Shown: in pieces, positions 4,897 to 5,809 of the stretch | Layout: every line of letters starts with the position of its first letter | How positions within the stretch are numbered: position 1 is the stretch's first letter | From: Gorillibacterium sp. | GTDB taxonomy: Bacteria > Bacillota > Bacilli > Paenibacillales > NBRC-103111 | Reading direction: 5' to 3' | Assembly (NCBI GenBank): GCA_014380705.1 | Contig: JACMJI010000026.1 | Coordinates: 1-5,809, forward strand | Length of the DNA stretch: 5,809 bases | Made by a program: the position numbers and the translations under genes | Notes under the pieces: generated by a model | Databases searched by the model: none | Seen by the model: only the letters and a program-made list of their open reading frames with translations | Told to the model about the DNA's origin: nothing

Positions 4897-5809
4897 ATGA
4901 AGAAACTTTATCTTGGCGTTGCAGTAAGTTTACTTGTTCTAACCACCGCAGCCTGCGGAACAACGGAAAACAAACAGGCGGCCACCACCAGTCCGTCTCC
5001 AACTGCAGTTGAAACTAAACCTGCTTCTTCCCCTAGTGCTTACCCTCGTGATGGTGATGAAGCGAAATCCAAGTTCTATTTTACGGCCAATGAAGGGGGG
5101 AGCATTACAAAGATTGATGCCCTTCAGAACAAAGTAGTAGATACGATCAAGATAGAGGGTTCGGTCCATAATGTGCAGGTTTCGCCTGATGGTAAAATCT
5201 TGGGAGCAACATTGGTTCCGAAAATGGAAGGGGATATGGAACATGGCGGTAGTGAAATGAAAGGGATCGTGGTTTTCTACGATACCACTACCAACCAACT
5301 TATTAAGAAAGTGGAAGTGGGTAATCATCCGGCGCACATTGTATTTACCAGTGATCTAGAATATATATTAGTGACGAACAATGAAGATAACAGTGTATCG
5401 GTAATCGACGCGAAGACGTATCAACCCGTCAAAACCCTCGCTACTGGAAAAGGGCCGCACGGTCTTCGGACCTCCGCAGATGGCAAGTTTGCTTACGCGG
5501 CCAATATGGGGGAAGATAGCGTGAGTGTACTTGATTTAACGTCGATGAAGGAAACGCGAAAGATTAAAGTGGGCAGTACTCCGGTCACAACAGGCGTTAC
5601 GAGTGACGGCAAAATTCTTGTTGTACCATTGAATGCGGAGAACGTTGTAGCGATCGTGAATCTGGAAACGGATCAGGTTGAGAAAGTAGCAGTTGGCACA
5701 GGACCGGCACAGGTGTATATCCAATCCGATGATAAATTTGTCATTGTAGCGAATCAGGGAACCAAGAAGAAGCCCTCCAATTCTATTTCAAAAATAGATC
5801 TTTCGACGA
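4897..5809 (+). CDS. YVTN/YncE-type beta-propeller lipoprotein, 3' end missing
   Basis: 304 codons are visible and the frame is open at the right edge. GGAGGG (4885-4890) is 6 bases before the ATG. Residues 1-20 form a signal peptide ending in TAAC, a tolerable lipobox with Cys20, so the protein is probably membrane-anchored outside the cell. A Thr/Ser/Pro/Ala-rich tether (about 22-50) precedes repeated blades of about 40 residues. Telltale units are SVSVIDAKTYQPVKTLATG (166-184), then SADGKFAYAANMGEDSVSVLDL (193-214), and NVVAIVNLETDQVEKVAVGTGP (249-270) with one match per blade to the F-YV(A/T)N theme. This is the YVTN seven-blade propeller family, often of unknown function and likely a binding scaffold. 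A Met/His-rich loop, MEGDMEHGGSEM (110-121), interrupts an early blade and could bind metal. No heme motif CxxCH is seen in the visible part. Partner and substrate are unknown. Confidence 0.88.
   Translation, partial: MKKLYLGVAVSLLVLTTAACGTTENKQAATTSPSPTAVETKPASSPSAYPRDGDEAKSKFYFTANEGGSITKIDALQNKVVDTIKIEGSVHNVQVSPDGKILGATLVPKMEGDMEHGGSEMKGIVVFYDTTTNQLIKKVEVGNHPAHIVFTSDLEYILVTNNEDNSVSVIDAKTYQPVKTLATGKGPHGLRTSADGKFAYAANMGEDSVSVLDLTSMKETRKIKVGSTPVTTGVTSDGKILVVPLNAENVVAIVNLETDQVEKVAVGTGPAQVYIQSDDKFVIVANQGTKKKPSNSISKIDLST

Noticed and set aside
4939..5337. 132-codon open frame on minus across the propeller gene
   Set aside because: It is antisense to propeller blades with clear repeats, and no independent coding signal is visible.

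Overview
The window looks like Bacillota DNA, most likely Bacillales and Paenibacillus-like. The signs are strong GGAGG-type ribosome sites a few bases before each start, two exported proteins with Gram-positive-style lipoprotein signal peptides, a full-length AdhE, and moderate G+C by eye with A/T-rich intergenic stretches. This assignment is inferred from style, not from a database match.

Layout. (1) Bases 1-209, minus strand: the start of a small zinc-finger gene of the zf-TFIIB type (two CPxC pairs, then a KGVWLDRGELDKL core). It is split by one extra base in a run of eight A and runs off the left edge. (2) Bases 210-412: a non-coding gap with a strong hairpin at 291-316. (3) Bases 413-1960, minus strand: a lipoprotein three-domain multicopper oxidase with all type 1, 2 and 3 copper ligands visible, plus Met-rich segments. 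(4) Bases 1961-2178: a divergent control region with a phased direct repeat and a small palindrome. (5) Bases 2179-4779, plus strand: a complete bifunctional acetaldehyde/alcohol dehydrogenase, adhE. (6) Bases 4780-4896: a gap with a promoter-like element containing a dyad, followed by a terminator-type hairpin. (7) Bases 4897-5809, plus strand: the first 304 codons of a lipoprotein YVTN/YncE-type beta-propeller that continues past the right edge.

How the parts relate. The two exported lipoproteins sit outside the membrane and both carry Met/His-rich patches, so a shared role in extracytoplasmic copper or redox handling is plausible but unproven. AdhE is a cytosolic fermentative enzyme converting acetyl-CoA to ethanol. 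It is divergent from the oxidase gene and separated from the propeller gene by a hairpin, so nothing here requires it to belong to the same system.

I found no clear new multi-gene system. The best leads are the homopolymer frameshift in the zinc-finger gene, the duplicated but crippled copper site in oxidase domain 2, and the dyad-bearing promoter with an early hairpin before the propeller gene. No tRNA, rRNA, CRISPR array, transposase or IS end was seen.
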